Shown: positions 5,154-6,859 of the stretch, piece by piece
How positions within the stretch are numbered: position 1 is the stretch's first letter
Layout of the letters: the number at the start of each line of letters is the position of its first letter
Origin: Prevotella sp.
Lineage (GTDB): Bacteria; Bacteroidota; Bacteroidia; Bacteroidales; Bacteroidaceae
Direction: 5' to 3'
Assembly (NCBI GenBank): GCA_021204605.1
Contig: JAJPZD010000239.1
Span: 1-6,859 of the forward strand
DNA length: 6,859 nucleotides
Notes under the pieces: model-generated
What the model saw: the letters and a program-made list of their open reading frames with translations, nothing else
Database searches by the model: none
What the model was told of the DNA's origin: nothing
Translations under genes and position numbers: made by a program

Positions 5154-5828
5154 ATGGAAAAAGCCAACCTCCACGAACGACTCTTAGAGCTACCCCTCTT
5201 TCAGGGCATGGGAAAAAACGACCTTGAGCAGATTATATCAAAATCCAAATTCAGATACCTCACCCTGCAAAAAGGAAAGACTATCGTCAACGAGGGCGAC
5301 ATGTGTGACAAGTTCTTCTTCCTGATGGAAGGGGAGATTAGTTCCACTAAGTGTGCTGACGACAACGGTTACTGTGTGGTTGAGAAACTCTCTGCCCCCG
5401 ACATCCTGCAACCAGAGCGCATTTTCGGCCTGGTACAACGCTACACCCGGACGTTCAAGACCGTCACGGAATGTAATTTCATCTGTCTTGGCAAAAGGGA
5501 AATGCTGTCGCTGTCTGACAACTACCAGATATTCCGACTTAACCTGCTGAACATAATAAGCACACGCTCACAACGCCTTACCACCAGGCCATGGCACACC
5601 CAACCGAAATCTATCCGGCAGAAAATAATGCGTTTCATCGAGGAGAGGAGCCTACGCCCCGCCGGAGAGAAAACTATATGCATCAAGATGGAACGTCTTG
5701 GCCATGAGATTGGAGAGAGCCGCCTCAACGTATCACATGAGTTAAATGCCATGCACGATGAGGGAGTCATCCAACTAAGGCGCAGCGAGATACACGTGCC
5801 TGCATTAGAAAGGCTCATTTCCCGTTAG
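5154..5828 (+). CDS. Crp/Fnr family transcriptional regulator
   Basis: The 224-residue protein has an N-terminal cyclic-nucleotide-binding fold (about 15-115), with the recognisable KGKTIVNEGDMCDKFFFLMEGEI (40-62). A dimerisation helix follows (about 120-145), then a C-terminal winged helix-turn-helix (about 150-215). The recognition region is GESRLNVSHELNAM, followed by a wing ending HVP. The phosphate-binding cassette that binds cAMP in E. coli CRP (GELG...RSA) is not conserved: the matching stretch reads ILQPERIFGLVQRYTRTF (84-101). cAMP is therefore an unlikely ligand. Five cysteines lie in the sensor half (51, 67, 74, 107, 111) and one at 176, but the N-terminal FNR iron-sulfur pattern is absent. 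The gene is 13 nt downstream of the apbE-like gene and probably co-transcribed, so control of its own cluster is possible. No clear terminator follows. Confidence 0.9.
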   Translation: MEKANLHERLLELPLFQGMGKNDLEQIISKSKFRYLTLQKGKTIVNEGDMCDKFFFLMEGEISSTKCADDNGYCVVEKLSAPDILQPERIFGLVQRYTRTFKTVTECNFICLGKREMLSLSDNYQIFRLNLLNIISTRSQRLTTRPWHTQPKSIRQKIMRFIEERSLRPAGEKTICIKMERLGHEIGESRLNVSHELNAMHDEGVIQLRRSEIHVPALERLISR

Positions 5829-6240
5829 TCATTTCGTTGCCACAAAGTTCCACACTTCCGGATGTTTAAATTCAGTAAGGCTTTTTAGCCGTAAGAATAA
5901 AATATTTTCGGTACTATGTAAAAATTTTCATACCAAAAACTTTTACGTTTAAAATATGATGATTATCTTTGCATTGTTAAATTGTGAAACAGCGTAAAAT
6001 ACGGTGAAGTGTTGCTGCCAACACATTCGTACATTATATTTCATTTAATTAAAATTGCTCTGCGATGGTTACAACCCGGATCAACACGACATTAATGGCA
6101 TATAAAGACAGATAGATAAGTAAGAATATGCCCGAATATCAGAAACTTCACATATAAAATTAATTGGGAACCATTGGCAGGGTGTAAAAGGCTGGCCTTG
6201 TCTTTGGGAATACTAACATCAGCCTGACAACACAAGATTT
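5829..6240 (+). other. gene-free region with promoter and long putative leader
   Basis: This 412-bp AT-rich stretch has no credible protein gene. The first part (5829-5963) holds only a weak GGCT-TTTT-AGCC hairpin (5879-5890), not a convincing terminator. After the -7 box at 5964 the remaining part, about 265 nt, would form the leader of the lipoprotein gene at 6241. Inverted repeats in it include GTGTTG/CAACAC (6009-6014/6019-6024) and AGGCTG/CAGCCT (6189-6194/6220-6225). Two tiny frames, 6065-6115 (16 residues) and 6128-6157 (9 residues), are too short to judge. I recognise no known riboswitch or sRNA family. A nearer but poorer promoter, TTGG-N21-TGTCTTTG ending at 6206, could start transcription close to the gene instead. 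Confidence 0.5.
5964..5971 (+). promoter_or_regulatory. -7 element upstream of the lipoprotein gene
   Basis: TATCTTTG, followed by C, fits TAnnTTTG well. The region 19 bp upstream reads TTTT (5941-5944), a weak -33. It lies 269 nt before the ATG at 6241, unusually far, and could drive either a long mRNA leader or a small RNA. Confidence 0.55.
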
Positions 6241-6690
6241 ATGAAAAAAACAATTCTTATCGCAACAGCTGCAATTGCCCTGATGATGACAAGCTGCGCG
6301 TCAATTGAAAAGACAAGTCCTATTATGAGCTTGAAAGGCAACACCATCAACACATACGTTGCCGCCGACCTCGACTATGCCAACGCAAAAAAAGTAGAGG
6401 CTACCGTGAACTATGAGACAATATTAGGCATTGCCACGATCCATAATGGGAAAAAGACCCTGTCGTCTTCCAACCGCTATCGTGGTCTGAAGAAAGAAGA
6501 GCAGCAGGCACTGTATCGTGCAAAGGAACTCTCCGGAAAAGATATCATTCTTGACCCACAGTTTGAAATCGAGAAGCACAGTTGGTTTTTTGGCGCACAT
6601 AAGACAAAGACAGTTAAGGTAACGGGCTGGGGCGTTGACATCAAAGGTCTGAAAGATGACCCGCACGCCGTGTTGAATTCAGAAAAATAA
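6241..6690 (+). CDS. small lipoprotein of unknown function
   Basis: The 149-residue protein has a classic lipoprotein signal: MKKT, then a hydrophobic core, then LMMTSC with Cys19 as the lipid attachment site. Ala20, Ser21 and Ile22 follow, with no Asp at +2, so outer-membrane sorting is plausible. The mature chain has VAADLDYANAKKVEATVNYE in its first half, a central basic/polar SSSNRYRGLKKEEQQALYRAKE helix region, and a strand-rich end, KTKTVKVTGWGVDIKG (122-137). The repeated pattern of a DIILDPQF-type strand plus a KVTGWG strand resembles small lipoprotein families common in Bacteroidetes, but I cannot name the family safely. No other cysteine, enzyme motif or further transmembrane helix is seen. 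It appears monocistronic: a long leader lies upstream and a strong terminator follows 21 nt after its stop codon. Confidence 0.85.
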   Translation: MKKTILIATAAIALMMTSCASIEKTSPIMSLKGNTINTYVAADLDYANAKKVEATVNYETILGIATIHNGKKTLSSSNRYRGLKKEEQQALYRAKELSGKDIILDPQFEIEKHSWFFGAHKTKTVKVTGWGVDIKGLKDDPHAVLNSEK

Positions 6691-6711
6691 AATCCTTTAA
6701 GGTGCTAAAAG

Positions 6712-6747
6712 GAGTGGTCAACCGCTTGGTTGCGCCACTCTTTTTTT
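6712..6747 (+). terminator. Rho-independent terminator of the lipoprotein gene
   Basis: GAGTGG (6712-6717) pairs with CCACTC (6735-6740), and CAACC (6719-6723) with GGTTG (6728-6732), around a GCTT loop with a small T/CG internal loop. Seven Ts follow directly (6741-6747). This is the clearest terminator in the window. Confidence 0.95.
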
Positions 6748-6752
6748 ATGCA

Positions 6753-6792
6753 GCTTAAATATTAGTTAAATTGTCGCTCTGCGAATTTAAGC
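6753..6792. repeat. nested inverted repeats ahead of the last gene
   Basis: GCTTAAAT (6753-6760) is the exact reverse complement of ATTTAAGC (6785-6792). A second, competing pair shares the same right arm: TTAAATT (6766-6772) with AATTTAA (6784-6790), extended inward by CGC-TCT-GCG (6775-6783). The right arm covers the expected -33 position of the downstream promoter, which would suit an operator. Confidence 0.6.
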
Positions 6793-6807
6793 AAAGAATA
6801 AATTCAT

Positions 6808-6815
6808 TACCTTTG
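6808..6815 (+). promoter_or_regulatory. -7 element for the gene starting at the right edge
   Basis: TACCTTTG is a perfect match to TAnnTTTG and identical to the -7 boxes of mutS2 and tRNA-Ser. The -33 region, 19 bp upstream, reads ATTT rather than TTTG and lies inside the inverted repeat at 6785-6792. Transcription would begin about 20 nt before the ATG at 6842. Confidence 0.65.
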
Positions 6816-6841
6816 TATCAGATTTACAAGAATACGTTAGA

Positions 6842-6859
6842 ATGAATGAAAATATATCC
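6842..6859 (+). CDS. start of an unidentified gene (runs off right edge)
   Basis: ATG at 6842 opens a frame reading MNENIS to the window end, about 26 nt after a consensus -7 box and after the preceding gene's terminator. A second ATG at 6846, in another frame, reads MKIY, so the frame is not settled. Six codons are too few to identify a product. The call rests on the promoter position alone. Confidence 0.35.

Noticed and set aside
5879..5890. GGCT-TTTT-AGCC hairpin as terminator of the crp-like gene
   Set aside because: It has only four base pairs and no T tract after it, too weak to call.
6065..6157. Two tiny reading frames (16 and 9 codons) as leader peptides
   Set aside because: They have no run of a single amino acid, no attenuator-like structure and no ribosome-binding evidence; frames this short arise by chance.

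Overview
The window looks like the chromosome of a Bacteroidales bacterium, most likely Prevotella or a close relative. Four things point there: promoters of the Bacteroidetes type (TAnnTTTG at -7, with TTTG about 19 bp upstream in the best cases); start codons mostly without Shine-Dalgarno sequences; families typical of the order (DUF4199, DUF6452-like and DUF6048-like proteins); and a Bacteroidetes-style MutS2. The genus is inferred from overall character, not from a marker gene.

Layout. Bases 1-772 (minus strand) hold the first 257 codons of mutS2; the rest lies beyond the left edge. A compact divergent promoter region (773-886), rich in palindromes, separates it from a tRNA-Ser(UGA) gene (887-971) that ends in a strong hairpin terminator. 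Next is a two-gene operon (1208-2728): a four-helix DUF4199 membrane protein and a GT2 polyprenyl-phosphate glycosyltransferase of the GtrB/DPM1 type. Bases 2738-2903 are a non-coding composite repeat, in which two tandem arrays of the heptamer TGAAAAA flank a GC-richer core with several inverted repeats.

A tightly packed four-gene cluster follows (2905-5828): a DUF6452-like lipoprotein, a DUF6048-like exported protein that overlaps it by 50 nt, a membrane-anchored ApbE-type FAD:protein FMN transferase, and a Crp/Fnr-family regulator whose ligand pocket does not look like a cAMP site. Three of the four products act outside the cytoplasm, so the cluster reads as an envelope module with its own regulator. 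That is inferred from gene order.

A 412-bp gene-free stretch (5829-6240) carries a good -7 element and would give a leader of roughly 260 nt on a small lipoprotein gene (6241-6690), which ends in a textbook terminator. The last 110 bases hold a nested inverted repeat, another Bacteroidetes -7 box, and the first codons of a gene that runs off the right edge.

I found no complete mobile element, CRISPR array, defence system or biosynthetic cluster. The more unusual features are non-coding: the palindromes in the mutS2/tRNA-Ser promoter region, the heptamer-repeat element, the long leader before the lipoprotein gene, and the dyad before the last gene.
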